Below, piece after piece: positions 12,301 to 24,600 of a stretch of 64,000 bases of DNA. Within the stretch, counting starts at the first letter, position 1; each line of letters opens with the position of its first letter. The stretch comes from Perkinsus chesapeaki (Eukaryota; Perkinsozoa; Perkinsida; Perkinsidae), in assembly GCA_013115145.1 (NCBI GenBank), contig JAAPAO010000025.1, positions 61,687-125,686 of the forward strand, read 5' to 3'. The position numbers were made by a program, and so were the translations under genes. Below the pieces are notes generated by a model. The model saw only the letters and a list, made by a program, of their open reading frames with translations. It was not told the DNA's origin and ran no database searches.

Positions 12301-14374
12301 TGAGTTTGTAACAGTGTTCCCTTTAAGCGGAAAATCGTACTTTCAAGCTGGAAAAGTGTGCCTATCCATGGTTGCAGCGGAAAATTAGGAAAACCATCAA
12401 ATCGCACATGGCTCCCTAATAGGGAGTCCCTATGTATAAGGCAGCCAGGTGAAATCATCTTTATATTTGGTAACGCATGGTGGCATTGAACTGTATAGAT
12501 TCGTTGGCTTGTTGTATCATACAATTGTGAGCGAATGATATATACAACGTGTATGAAGAGTCCTCACGTCACGTCACGTGACCGCTTCCCCGGGACATAC
12601 CCATCTTCGCACATAGTGCATGCCCGCCCGACTCGATGGTCCGCACAAGCTCCTGCCGGGCCACCAGGGCATTCGAAAAAGGATGCACCTAGCGCGGAGT
12701 GTGTAACCGTACAATTCTTGATTTTACTACTATTTACATTTAAACGGTCGATACTTGTCCTCCGCGCTCGCCCACATTCCCGGTAGGATGAATGGCTGTG
12801 AGTGGTACTTCGTGCCTTACAATGTGACGAGGAGCGTTGTAGTGTAATAGGAGCTTATGAGGTTCGTCTATTTCCCATGTCATCTTCGAACTAGGAACCT
12901 TTGTTGGCCCTCGAGGAGCACACATGCATAAAGCGCGAATCCAACCACAGTGAGGGTTGAACGCCGATTCAACACTTTAATTGAACTGCGTCGTCACTAG
13001 ATTCTGCCGAAACTAGACTCCACAATTCAACCCACTTCCTGTCGATGTGTTCCTGTCTGTCCACCCTCCAGGACAGCTCATACCGGTCGGGCAGGGCTCA
13101 CACAGGCTAAGAGAAGACAACCACTAGTAGCTCAGCGCGAGGTGCGTCCTTGGTCACGGTGATCGACCGGCTACAATTGAAGATAATTTCCACTCGGATC
13201 AGCGAAATTTTCTACTCGCGTTGGTGAAATAATCCCAAAAAGTTTCTTTTCCAGGAAGAACGTGACTGGGAGCCTTTGGATGCTGTTATATTACACTGGG
13301 CCAAATGCGCAGGGTCAAACACTATATTATTCTGTTGAGCGTTGCTACAGGTTGAACAAGTCAGCGTCCGCGTGAGACTTGAAGGTCGTGGCGTATAAAT
13401 CCCATACGAACTCCAAATCGGATCACGCTTACTTAATGTCGGTGAGGCGCAAATTGAAGTAGTATGCTTTCGATGCTTCACAGTTGACATCAGATGACCC
13501 CACAGCGCAATGGCTATAGTAATTTGCCTTACCTGATATGAACCTCCAGGCTCTCTAAGTGTCAATTACCGAATCTAAGCCTAAGTTAAGCAAGTCTCAG
13601 GCGCCAAGTCTACTGAATCATCTCCAAGTATCAAGTGACGCCTTTCAATTCGCCCGACCAGTTCAGACGGAAAAGCGAAAACTTTCAATCTCGAAGATTA
13701 ACAACAATTTCCCCTTTCGCTTTTCTCGACTCAACATGTTGTTGTTGTAAATACTTTCCTATGTCGCTTCGCAGTGAAATACTACAACTATCAGATATTA
13801 ATTCGCTATTATAAATAATAGTCAAAGGTATCATTAGTAATGCTTTCAGCTCCGTGAGAATTTGCCTCAGTCAGAATGGCATAGTCAGGTTCTCTCAGTG
13901 TGAAAACAAGGTGTCACTTTCAGTGTGTAAAATCGCATCACTTGCATATCTTTCTAGATTCATTCAATACTTTTTTTGATGGGATTAGAAGACAGCGCTA
14001 TTTCCGGATACTATTAAACACTCAGAGGTTCTCGAAATGAATTGGCAACAAAATTAACACTACAGCACATTCAGGTATAATTTTTGGGAATCTCAACACT
14101 GAATGTGAAGCGCATTATGCCTAGCATAATGTAAACTAGCGAGCATACTCCCGAAACGTCTTGTGGCTTTACACGGCGTCAACGTGGTAGGACATGTGTG
14201 CGCTGGAGGGTACGGACAAGATCGAGGGCAGGAAAAATGCGCTGACTTTGCTGCACCACAGAAACGTTACACTCTGTGCCGTGTCGCAGGGCCGGCGACT
14301 GCCAGCTCATCACAAGAAATTTCATAAAGTTACTCAGTGATACCGAGTCGTCTTGTGCGTTACCAGCAACTCAC
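9326..14374. other. Mostly intron or intergenic sequence of the receptor region
   Basis: Scattered minus-strand frames (for example 9645-9442, 12524-12255 and 13565-13212) could hold further exons, but none shows a convincing motif with paired splice sites. One-base-centre palindromes occur at 11412-11430, 11469-11483, 11796-11810 and 12412-12426. No RNA gene is visible. Confidence 0.35.
11412..11430. repeat. 9-nt-arm palindrome, one-base centre
   Basis: TATTACGGC-A-GCCGTAATA is perfect. A second palindrome, GGGCGAA-T-TTCGCCC, follows at 11469-11483. Confidence 0.8.
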
Positions 14375-15461
14375 ATTGACATTGTGTTGGAGATGTTGAG
14401 CCCGGAGTTTCGGTCGTAGTACTTGCTCGACCCGGACACGATTTGCCTATCACCAGGAATAATCCTTCCAGAGGCTTTATTCCACAATTGGCGAAGGCGC
14501 CTAATTCCAGTCAATTCAGTTTCCTAATAAAACTCCCAGGTACTTTGGGATTTGCTGCACACCTCGAAATGTGTAAAATGCACATCATGGTTTTTCAATT
14601 CGCCGAGTTTTCCGATACGACCATTCTTGTTAATCAAGACCAGTCGAGATTCTAAGTTGGTGCAACGTCCTAGGTTGTAGCAAACGGTGGTTCCGCTTGA
14701 CTAGATCCCTGTGAACCCTGCGCCGGCACTGCGAGAGGTAAAATAATGTGTATAATAGTGCAATATATCGAACTGAGAGATCGCGACGGGCCCTCACAGA
14801 CACAATGGGGACACTATGATGAAGTTGGTAAGATATTAAACTGATTGATAACGTCTGAAAAACTGGAGATGATGAAGTGAGGCGCTAGTCTGCATATGCC
14901 GAGGGAACGTATCTTCCTGAGCTCCATGCACATAAAGCAGAGAGTTTATGGAGAAAACACGATACTCTTTGATCATTTCACGTACGACTGGGTGCTTGGA
15001 TACGAAGTTCACATTGTGAACTTCAACTACCCGGTTACGTTGCCGACTCTATGTTGTGAACTTCACGGTATAGAGTCAACAACGGCACCGGAAAGCTGGG
15101 TCTCTTGAAGCTCACAAAAACTCTGTCCTGGAAGATCCTGGTATCGTCCAACTCTGCATTGTGTGCATTCTGCACTCCCGATACTAGCCGAGAACGTGCC
15201 AACCGGACAGGGGGTGCCTGAAGGTGTTGATCCGCTCAATCTCGTAGGAGGGAGTCAGGAAGAAAATCAGGGATTAGGTCCAGAAGGATTGCAATTGACG
15301 TTTCTTCTATTCGTAACTGTATGTAGATCCTTAGATCGCTTACACTGTGATGCGTAACTTCCCTCTATATTCTGGAAGTACCCAGCTTGACAGGGTTGGC
15401 AATCAATGCTGCTGTTGCCTTCTGGGACAGCAAAGGGCTGTATAGTGCCTGAACGATCCAA
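14375..15461 (-). CDS. GCC2/GCC3 (ephrin-receptor-like) cysteine-rich extracellular exons
   Basis: Three minus-strand blocks carry the cysteine/glycine spacing of GCC2_GCC3 modules. 15461-15350 has IDCQPCQAGYFQNIEGSY. About 15235-15105 has CPVGTFSASIGSAECTQC then RVGRYQDLPGQSFCEL. About 14450-14375 has CPGRASTTTETPGSTSPTQC. These modules are extracellular and disulfide-bonded. They lie on the same strand as, and upstream of, the multi-helix exons at 9.3-8.3 kb, consistent with one receptor-like gene of about 8 kb. The first exon and signal peptide were not found. The intervening introns carry perfect palindromes, for example at 15004-15024. Confidence 0.6.
15004..15024. repeat. 10-nt-arm palindrome, one-base centre
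   Basis: GAAGTTCACA-T-TGTGAACTTC is perfect. A third copy of GTGAACTTCA lies at about 15056, inside a larger hairpin bounded by GACTCTA and TAGAGTC. Confidence 0.85.
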
Positions 15462-16179
15462 CTTGAAGCTCCTCAGATATTTGATGTTCTGCCTTTACAA
15501 GCTCTACAATGCATCTGATGTGTACAGTGATCATTTTTAAGAGTTATTCTGTCATGTGGAGCTCCCCGCTATCAGGAAACGTCAGCAATGTGAAGCAATA
15601 CTCGACTATGCTATGAGCTTACGAATACATCTACAGCTTAACACCCCCAGGTCTATCCTCAGGTCCGTTTGCAAGGGAATCAAGCATCTCTTCGTACGTC
15701 ATAGCCCTCCTCCCTTACCCATTGGGCATGCAACACATTCGTTATCCCTTAACACTGAGCCTGGTGGGCAACTTATTGCATACACTGCAGCAGTGCCCCA
15801 CCACTCTAGCAGGAACCGTCTCATATAATATCGCAACAACTAAGTATGTGAAATTTATTCGAGCTTGTTGAATGATTTTATTGATTAATTCAGCTACACC
15901 GTGTAGCAAGGTCTGCTGAGCCCATATACACGCTATAATGGGACAGCCTATTGTGACGACTCTGTTTCCTTGTTCATTAAATTAATCCTGGAATTCAGTA
16001 TCGATTCTACCATCGCATTATCCGAGCGGAGAGCAGTTCTAGAATCGCTTCTGAACTTCAAAATAGGTTTATGGAACGACCCCTGTTTTTCAGTCCGGGC
16101 TGCAGTTCAGCGGGGAAGCTCCGGGAGGCGAAATTGTGTGTACCAGTTTGGAACAAAGAGAGACCTGATGCGCTTCCAG

Positions 16180-16227
16180 GCATATTACAGCTTGTAATAT
16201 GCTGGACTTGTAATTTACAAGTCCAGC
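16180..16227. repeat. Two palindromes fused end to end
   Basis: GCATATTACA-gct-TGTAATATGC (16180-16202) shares its last two bases with the 13-nt-arm palindrome at 16201-16227. The latter has arms GCTGGACTTGTAA and TTACAAGTCCAGC around one T. Confidence 0.85.
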
Positions 16228-16755
16228 AAGGAACAGTGACTACATAGCAGTCATAACACGGGAAATACGGAACCAGTCACTGAGACAAAGCTCCACAGTT
16301 GCTGCTTGACTCTTTGCGCACTCGTGAGACAATAGAAGGGATTTCAACTTGCTACGTAGAATTACATTTACCGAAAATCTCAGTTTCTCAGGAAAGCGTG
16401 GTTGCGAGGTGTATGCACCCGCCACTAGGATTGACATCACTACTCAACACAATTAATAATATGTCAGGTTTTTAACCGACTTTTGCAATATAATAACAAT
16501 AAGTTTAATATTAAGTGCACAGTAATTTATCATTACAGTATACTATACAGAATAACCCTTCACTCGACCATAGGCAACCCCTTCATTTCAGCGTACTCCT
16601 CGAATGTTAGCGAACACCTGAAGCAGCAGCAGCAGCCAGTTAAAAGAAACTGCATGTTTATGAAAAATAAAATCCGGACTGTTCGTACGCGAACTAGCTA
16701 CTCTATACAATGGGAAGGTGAGCTCGTATCACGAAAAGCGAATACCGCAGACAAA

Positions 16756-16774
16756 ATGATATTAATAATATCAT
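16756..16774. repeat. 9-nt-arm palindrome, one-base centre
   Basis: ATGATATTA-A-TAATATCAT is perfect. Confidence 0.75.
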
Positions 16775-17119
16775 ATTATCAATCAGGCCACGAGCTGCAC
16801 ATCCGGGATGTGACATCCCCACTGTGAATTTCTGTTATTCGAGCGAGTCCCCTCCCATCAAAAATATAAGAAAGGATAAGCTTCTCGATGATGTATGTGA
16901 TTAGGTCTGAATTATCTGCTTTGATATAATTCCCTTACAAAGACATGAACTTTGCGTGTGTTTTTAAGCTGCAGTTTCTAAGAATGTGTCGCACCGAATT
17001 TTTGCACAATTTTTTTAATTACTCACTACCGACGAGGAGTTTGGCTCTGAAACTTGGAGGATATACTTATTTTGACTAGGGAACCTATCCTGAACGTACT
17101 CGTTAATGAGTACACCTTA

Positions 17120-17265
17120 TTTGTTCTTAAACACGAGTTGATGAGAATTCGACGCGCAGTGTATATAAAGACCTTTGACTGTACTAGCCTTACCACACTT
17201 TATATACTTTTCACATATTTTTCATATATGAGCTTATTATCCCTCGCCGGTCCAGCGAGGTTATA
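17120..17265. repeat. Dispersed repeat, copy 1
   Basis: This stretch is similar to 21370-21530. Shared blocks are a TACC-CACTT-ATATAC stretch, TATATGAGC, and a terminal hairpin CCTCGC-GG-T-CC-GCGAGG. The two hairpins differ at different positions while keeping the one-base centre. No coding capacity is seen. Confidence 0.45.
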
Positions 17266-17431
17266 GATACGTTTGTTGTGCCAGTAAGTACTGTCATACA
17301 GTAATTGCCCCCCTGTCCCGATTTTCGGCTCTAACACAACTCTGTCCGCTGAGTAGGATACGTGCTGCAAGCCAAACTGAGTGGTTCAAGCTAGTAAAGT
17401 TCACTAAGTGAACGGATGCACTACAGACCTT

Positions 17432-17863
17432 CTAAGTCCATTTTGCCAGCCTGTTCGAACGCACTTCGTAGGCTACAAATGATAATTTGTACGCTCCTTC
17501 GTCTACTACACGTTGTAGGAGACGATCCCAATCGGCAGTCGACTTGAAGTGCACGATCAAGGCTTTGATGAGGGTTGTCTTGATCACACCGCCGCCAAGA
17601 ACTTCTCCAATGGCCAACTCGTCAGAGATCTCATTGGTTGATCTTGCGAATGCTAAAATATTCTTTGCTGGCAGCCACAGCCTCTTTCCAGGCCTGTGGC
17701 TTAATGCAGGGTACATCAGCGTTGTAATGGAGGCCATTCTCAGCGACGCCAGTCGCACTATAAATACGGTCTCCGACCACGGTATTGACGGCTGTGTAAT
17801 GGTGGCCGCTTTTAAACAGCAGAATGAGTGAAGCATCGATGCACCCAGCGACTCGGCCGCCAT
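17432..17863 (-). CDS. Unassigned 143-codon ORF
   Basis: The frame reads NEISDELAIGEVLGGGV and then FKSTADWDRLLQRVV. The opposite strand is also open over 17487-17831, so coding status is uncertain. I recognise no family. A decayed transposon frame is as likely as a gene. Confidence 0.25.
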   Translation of the reverse strand: MAAESLGASMLHSFCCLKAATITQPSIPWSETVFIVRLASLRMASITTLMYPALSHRPGKRLWLPAKNILAFARSTNEISDELAIGEVLGGGVIKTTLIKALIVHFKSTADWDRLLQRVVDEGAYKLSFVAYEVRSNRLAKWT

Positions 17864-18108
17864 AATGTCATATTCAGCTAAATGTCACTGCACTTAACGA
17901 TTTTTATGCCAGAAGAGCCCTGATCGTTGATTTTCTCGCTCACGCTAGAGCTCAGTCACTACCCTCTCCGCATCCGAGGCATAAGACCTCATATACTGCT
18001 CATACTCAATGTCTTCTTGTATCTATTCGGTTGGAATAGGGCGTTCCTCCTTTGAGGGTTAACCCAAGGGGGGTAGAGACTAATTAGTCTATACCCTGTA
18101 ATAGACTA

Positions 18109-18141
18109 AGGTTAGCCTTCAGGCGGCCTGAAGGCTAACCT
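18109..18141. repeat. 16-nt-arm perfect palindrome, one-base centre
   Basis: The arms AGGTTAGCCTTCAGGC and its exact reverse complement flank the G at 18125. It lies 45 bp beyond the stop of the zinc-finger ORF. GACTAATTAGTC lies just upstream. Confidence 0.9.
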
Positions 18142-18185
18142 CTGGCGGCCTAAATCAGACCCGCCCCATGCCCGATGTTGCCACA

Positions 18186-18611
18186 TCAGCCCCCCAACAT
18201 CTTCCCCCAGCGTCTCCTTGGACCTCCTTGGTCTATTGCTTGCTCTGTGATTAGAGACCACTCATGGACCGTGTAGCCATGGTTTATTAGCCCCTTACGG
18301 GTACCTAATATCCTCCCGCATCTCTTGAAAGGGCATTTCCATGGTGGCTCTACTTGCAGTACAAACTCTTGCCTGGGATAGGCAGCGCTGGAGACTTCCT
18401 TCTGCTCTCCTAGGGCGATGTTTTGACTGCACGTATTCGCCACCGCGTTGCAGTGTGTGGCTTTGTGCCTTGTAAAGCCTGCTTTGGATTTGCAGGTTCT
18501 GCCGCAAACTGAGCAAGTCAGCTTATTGTCGCTCAACGCAGGAGGAAAAATTCTTCCCCGTGTAGGGGATTCCTCCGGGACTTGAGAGGCCTTTTCCTTC
18601 ACAGCATTCAT
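18186..18611 (-). CDS. C2H2 zinc-finger ORF, probably of retroelement origin
   Basis: A 141-codon single-exon frame has two fingers. CSVCGRTCKSKAGFTRHKATH-type spacing (C-x2-C-x12-H-x3-H) lies at residues 33-53, and C-x4-C-x12-H-x4-H (CPFKRCGRIL ... HGYTVH) lies near 93-116. Such nucleic-acid-binding fingers precede the reverse transcriptase in some LINE-like elements. None follows here, so this is a solo or truncated element, or a small host gene. The AT-rich flank upstream (18620-18800) and the palindrome downstream mark its edges. Confidence 0.45.
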   Translation of the reverse strand: MNAVKEKASQVPEESPTRGRIFPPALSDNKLTCSVCGRTCKSKAGFTRHKATHCNAVANTCSQNIALGEQKEVSSAAYPRQEFVLQVEPPWKCPFKRCGRILGTRKGLINHGYTVHEWSLITEQAIDQGGPRRRWGKMLGG

Positions 18612-18771
18612 CGTATAACCTATATTATATGGGCAAGATGTATCTTAATATATTATAATATGAATTAGAATATTCCATTAAATAATATGTATTAAGTCCA
18701 TAAATAATTGAAGTTTCATCTCAAATACTAATAGTAATATAATTTAGATAACGTTACTATAACTTATACTA

Positions 18772-19185
18772 CTATATGTTATCATTAATCAAATAGTTAA
18801 TGCTCAAGACTCCGCACTGCAATGAAACGTGCGTGCCTGTCGGGTCTTGCATTATGTGCGCTGCCCCCTTTCTTGGCCGAGCGCAACCAATGTAATTCCC
18901 ACGCCAAAGTTTTAGCACAAATAATAATCGGGAAAATGTATGGAAATTTTCGAATTTTTTCCGACTTCCCCTACTTTGAAGATTGGTATCTTTGCACAGT
19001 GGTATGCAGTCCTTGAGGATGCTGGGCATCACGAGATGATCCACCACCTGATAAAAATCTTTATAGTGCGTAAAGATATTTTCCAGCTCACCTTTCATGA
19101 TAGCCCTCTTGACGGCCTCCTGTTGATCCCACCGCTGTTCCGGCATAACGTTCGGCAAGAAAGTCGCACTTCGCCTAGAATTCAA
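18772..19185 (-). CDS. Unassigned ORF, possibly with one exon
   Basis: The N-terminal part reads PEQRWDQQEAVKRAIMKGEL and then NIFTHYKDFYQVVDHL, which looks protein-like. Beyond residue 70 composition changes and a GTAGGG splice-like site occurs, so only the first part may be exonic. No family is recognised. Confidence 0.3.
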   Translation of the reverse strand: MNSRRSATFLPNVMPEQRWDQQEAVKRAIMKGELENIFTHYKDFYQVVDHLVMPSILKDCIPLCKDTNLQSRGSRKKFENFHTFSRLLFVLKLWRGNYIGCARPRKGAAHIMQDPTGTHVSLQCGVLSINYLINDNI

Positions 19186-21620
19186 ATTACCAAATTACAG
19201 TTAGCGAACGCATCCAGAACACGCGCTTGTTGAAAATCTATTGATTACATGGAAAAAGGCTCACAAAGCCGATCAAACAGGCATCCAGTATGTTTCATGA
19301 CCTACGTCTTCGATTCCCCCGGTAAAGTGAATGTAACAACTATCCCGTGAGTGCCATCTGGACTCCAATTATATATATCATCCTCGAGATCCTCGAAACT
19401 ATGCAAAACCTGACATGAGATATGGAAACAAATTAAATGGTAATAAAACTTACGCTGACTGTACACATCAGATTTTGCAGCTCACTTTGAGCGATTGGCC
19501 GGAAGCGCCTGTCTTCCTGTGATGATATAATAGTGTACCTTAACGCGAATACCGGGTGGTTAAAAGGAGAAACAAAAAAGCGCTCTAGATTGATGTAAAC
19601 ACATTTGTATATGCTATATATCAGTACATCAGATGTATATGGCATATACAAATATGAATGCGGCTTGTCAAATTAAACTAACTAATGAATTTATGATAAG
19701 ATCAATTACATAATCACAAGTCGTTCACACTGCAAGGTTTCGACCAAAAGAACTGGGCACTTTAACTTCTCACATCACTGCTAAAAATATTATTACTAAT
19801 TATTATACTTACTTATTCGTAATAAGTATTAAATTCTTACATACAATATACACACGCTAAAGTAAAAGGCAGCTAAAGCCATTGGAAGAAGTGATTGTCA
19901 TTCTTAGGCCCAGCCCTGCGTACCTCCCCCCCCCTCCACATCACTAGGAGCCATCACGGAAATTCCCAAGTACTCTCCAAAACCACAAATGTATCAAAAA
20001 CAGAGAAATACAGCGAAACTTAAACCTCCGGCAAGCAGGCAAAACCAAGTCAATCCTAACCTCATCATAACTTTGCTTCAGGATGCTTCTAGGTCGGTCT
20101 TTTTCCCCTTTTCCCCCAGCCACTTTCCATCCCTTAGTACTTTTTAAGTTGCCCAAGTTTAATAGGCAACAGGTATCCAATACATCCACGTAATGTCCTG
20201 TAGTCCTTTTGAGAGCTTTTAAGTGATGAACTGAAAAACACATTTTCGGGAAAACACTAAGCAACGATGACAGGATAGTCGCGCAAACTTGGGCACTTCA
20301 ATTTGGATTCAAATCAAACCGAAGTGATTCGCTTGTGAAAACCGCACCCGGGCCATCAACCCATGTTTGTTTGGGACACCAATTTCTAAGGCTTGGCTGA
20401 TCGGTACCATTACCCTGCAAACTTTCCTATTCGTCAACTTTCCCAACTGTAAAGTTATAGAAATTGAACTCTAATTAAGCATGTAAATTGTGTGCAGTTG
20501 TCCCTGTATCTTGAGTGCTCGAAAATAGACTTCTTAACCCACTCGGATGCCGGTGGAGGACGCCAAGGATACCAGTCAGCTCAGTATTACCAAGCAAAGC
20601 TCAGTTTGAAGCCGATAGAATGATATTGTCTGTTTTCGCTCAATTGGAGCAGTTTTAAGTTCAACCGGCTTTGTCTATTAACCCTTCTTCGATGAGCGGT
20701 GAAATGACCTCCCCGAATCGTTATAATGAGAAGCTTTCACCACAAATTTAGGGTTTTAGGGTTCTGGCCCTATCCGGGTTTTCGGGTTTTCCCATTATTA
20801 CCCTCTACTTCGTGTGTCCCATGTTACAAAGATACCGCTTGTCATTGTGTCAGGCTGCAAGCACTCCGGCCTGAAGCAAAAAAATTTTCCCAAAATTTTC
20901 CGGAAATTTTGGTTACATATCTGGTAGATAGTCCTCGAGATTTCGGCTCATCCGTGTGGGTATATCTAATTTATAATATGATCGTAAAACGTCGAAGCAG
21001 TAGGCGCATAATTGCTGGCTCGATAGAAGGTCTGGCGGGGTACCTGTTAATGACGGGTACTGTAGAAAGTAAAAGACCCTCTTCTGGTGTTGGAGAAATT
21101 GGATTTAGAGTCTGAGATTGTCGGTGGAGTGATGGGGAGATTACTTTCGTAAATGCTAACTTTTACGAGTCTGTAAAATTGTTAAAGCTGGGAAATCGTC
21201 TGCGTTATTGGTTAGCAAATTCGTCACACTGACGATGGACAACGAAAATTTTGAAACTATCTAAAATGCATATTTTGCGTCTTACTGGTATGAACTGCTC
21301 CTGTAGAGCTTTGATGGGATATTGATGTCATGGAGTAAAAACAAGCTATTGATAATGCAAATGCTAATCTATGTAAAGATCTTCTACTGTAGTACAGTCA
21401 GTGTACTAACTTTACCGCACTTCATATACGTTTCACTGCCCTTATATGAGCAGTTATTCAGTGCGATATAGACTCCATAACATTCAGCTTGGTTAAACCG
21501 GTTCTAGAACCTCGCTGGTCCAGCAAGGTTAAAAATAATTTTTAATTTAGCGCGCGCCCATCTAATCGATTTAATCATTGGTAGTGAGTCGTTGTTGCTG
21601 GTGGTGGTTGTTACTGGATA
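19186..21620. other. Gene-poor stretch
   Basis: AT-rich sequence with an 18-nt-arm imperfect hairpin at about 19605-19656 (ATTTGTATATGC ... GCATATACAAAT) and the second dispersed-repeat copy at 21370-21530. The frames at 19944-20264 (-) and 20726-21115 (+) show no motifs. A short TTTAGGG-like run at about 20749 is too short to be telomeric. Confidence 0.4.
21370..21530. repeat. Dispersed repeat, copy 2
   Basis: See copy 1 at 17120-17265. This copy ends in CCTCGCTGG-T-CCAGCAAGG and also contains ACTGTA-G-TACAGT. Confidence 0.45.
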
Positions 21621-24600
21621 ATGGCACTAGACGTTAATGAAGCATTGGAGTTGGGGGATTTGGGGAATATATCAATTGATATGGGAGCTGTTAAAAAGGT
21701 AATAGAAACTCAAAGGTTAGGGCGGTTGCCGAGGACTTGCCCTACGTAGGTTAATAATTATTAAATTGTAATATATCATTCATACACCGCAACACATTCA
21801 AGCAACTCGTGTTGTTTAATTACTACTCGTTATTTGCTAGGAGCTTGGCTCTTGGGAGTAGACTTGTTTTACATAGGGACACCTGAGGCACATCGTAGTT
21901 GTTGTCAAATCCTATCAATCGTTCTATACTTGTATAGTGTTAAATCCGCTCCTATAGTTGTTGTCCATCCTAAGGTTGCTAAAAACGTGTTTGACGGTGT
22001 ATGATAATCTGAACTGATATACTGTATAATATCATTGCTAAGCTTCGACCGATAGTAATGCTTGGTTTTACTAGCGCTGGTATCTGATCTGTATTGATAT
22101 TTTATTATGATCAGATATTACAGCAAATAGTTGACCGGCAGAATGCGACAGTCGAAGCTACTGCTGGCTTTGGAGATGATATTGGTAATAGTCCACGGGG
22201 AATAGTGGTCGAATTATTATACGTTGTATTATCGTGATGGCACTCCAAAGCATGCAGGCTTGCTGATCTGTCAATCAAGAACAAACCTTTTTATAGTGGA
22301 ATACTTCTAATGGAGTTAACTGTGCTGTAGTGGTAAAATTATACGATCGTTCACATTATAGTTGTTGTGGAGGACACTATGGTTTAGAAGGGGGTATGTC
22401 AATTGTCAAGTATCGAGTGCACTGGGCAGCACTCTCCAATACCCCGTCAACAGTTGGACTATCAGTAAACGACACATGGTGCGAATTCTGCCAAAACGAC
22501 TTGCAAAAAATCCATTACGATCTACTATGTATTAATGACTATGTACAGTGTTATGTGGCAAGTGACGGCTTAGATGGGCTCAAGGCTCATCTGGAACGGC
22601 GCGAGTCCAAAGGTATTATTCAGCGGCGCCGTACTGAATGCACTACAGTATTACGGTGCTTGCCACGAGTTGCTGGCTTTGGCAACAGCACTACAGGTTC
22701 GCGGCTTTGAGATATCGGTGGTACTATTGAGGGGTGCTGTACATATTGCTGTAAATGGATTGCTTGCTATTGGAGAGTAAAAATGATACCTTTCGTATAT
22801 AGGCGCTTTGGCGTTAGAACGTATCTTAGCTTTATGCGTGCACGTTGGTATCTTTAGTGAAGTTGAAGGCACAGTTCGAAGAGCGTGGTGAAGTATCGGA
22901 GAAGTTGAGCTCGCAGCTGACGGATGTTATGGAGAAGGTTGAATCTATGGGTAGAAATGGAGGATGGGGGAATTGAACCAAGGACCTTTTTCAAGAAAGA
23001 CACGGGCCATGTCTATTGGGCTATTATGGTGCTTTATTTTAGGGGAAAGGCTGCGTGAATTGGAGGGGAGGGACTTAGAGGGTCTCCGGGAAAAGATGGA
23101 AAGGTAGCTTTTTAATTCAGTGGCGAAATTTCGGGGAAAATTTCCAAAAATATATTTGCTCTATCTCATAGGTATTCTCGTTTGTTGCACACTTGAACGT
23201 TTTTCAAGCTTAATAATTTCCTCACGAAATTTGGTCGCTTTTCCGAGGAGGATCAAATTCGGGCAAGGCCACCGATGAGCGTCCACTTGTGTGCTCTTCG
23301 GTGTATCTGGTAATGTTTTGGTAGAACGAGGGCAACACTTTAAGTTGACGCAATATTACATTGGTGAAAGCAGATAGAGCTCCGAGATGAACGGAGATAC
23401 GGATGATTGGTTGATCGATTTGTTACGAAGTCTCGGTGTGAAACGGTTGATCGATTTAGTATGTTGATAAAATATAACACTTTTTAGTCACGAAGAGTCA
23501 ATAAGAGAGCTTCGAGAGAAGACGGCGGGAGTTGACCCCGCGATAGCTAAATTGGAATTGGAGCAATCTGAGCTTATGAGCAAGTTTACAGGATTGGAGA
23601 ATAAAGTCAGCGAAAATGGCGACACGGTTAGAGCGATGAAGGTAGAGCGGAAGGTTGCGGGTTCGAATCCCGGCGATGGGCAATTTTGTCGTCTTTTGAA
23701 ACCTTGAAGATAATATTATTGTGATTTAATTGCTATGTTCATTGATAAAAGGGGAAAATTTTATGCCGAAAATTTCCGAGAATTTTTCCCCTCGAACGCG
23801 TGTTTAGTCTAACACTACTGGGTTGCCGGCGTCTCCAGATGTATGTGAAGAATTGGGCGTTCAATTCAGGTCAGTTGGGAGAGTACAATCCAGCCGACAG
23901 TCGAGGAGCTCAGAGAGAAGGTTAAATTGTTAACCTCTCGAGTATCTTGCACGGAGGAAGATATCGAGCATCTTCGGAAAGATATCACGCAGAAGGTGAA
24001 GAGGTCGCGGGTTCGATTCCTGGTTAATCTGATAGTGAATTGAATTTGTTTTTTGAGAATTATGCAATCTCGCAGTAATTTTGAAATTGCCGTCGGTACC
24101 AATATATTTTCTTGGAAGTATCTTTCCCTCTTTAGTACGGCGACTCTCTGTGGGTGGAAATACGTAATGCGGTGGAGAGAGTAAGCAAAAAGGAGTTTAA
24201 AGAGGTGGAACAAAGAATTGAATTAAATAGCGCAAAATGGTGAGACCGGGGATCGAACCAGGGACCTTTCGATTGCTCACTGCAGGCACGAGCGATCGAA
24301 ACAACTGTTAACGTACACAAGAGATCACATTTTAACTGCTGGTAGGGGGAATCGAACCGGGGACCTTTCGGTTAGTAAATTCAATTTAGTGGCGTGCGAG
24401 TTCCATGAGCGAAGATTGCAGCATCACGTGTTTTCGTTGTGGTTTCAAAGTCAGTGGGAAGCGATGAAGAGACGGGCGGCTATACGAAGGCTGGGCTCGG
24501 TGAGCGTCACGCGCCACGAAATTCGGGAGGGTATTTTGCTGGTTAGATATTCCATAATCATCAGAGAGCGGCGTTGTGGGGATGGCGGCAAAAGGCGGAG

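Larger units (their letters stand above)
15462..17119. other. No convincing gene; palindrome cluster
   Basis: Frames such as 15556-15828 show no recognisable features. One-base-centre palindromes are at 15893-15907, 16201-16227 and 16756-16774. The stretch may include 5' introns of the receptor gene. Confidence 0.35.

Noticed and set aside
16621-16635. CAG repeat run as a microsatellite of note
   Set aside because: Only four or five units; unremarkable.
4363-18141. CRISPR array or terminator interpretation of the palindromes
   Set aside because: Arms are unrelated in sequence and irregularly spaced, and the genome is eukaryotic.
20745-20800. TTTAGGG-like telomere repeats
   Set aside because: Only two or three imperfect units in a unique context; too little for an internal telomere claim.
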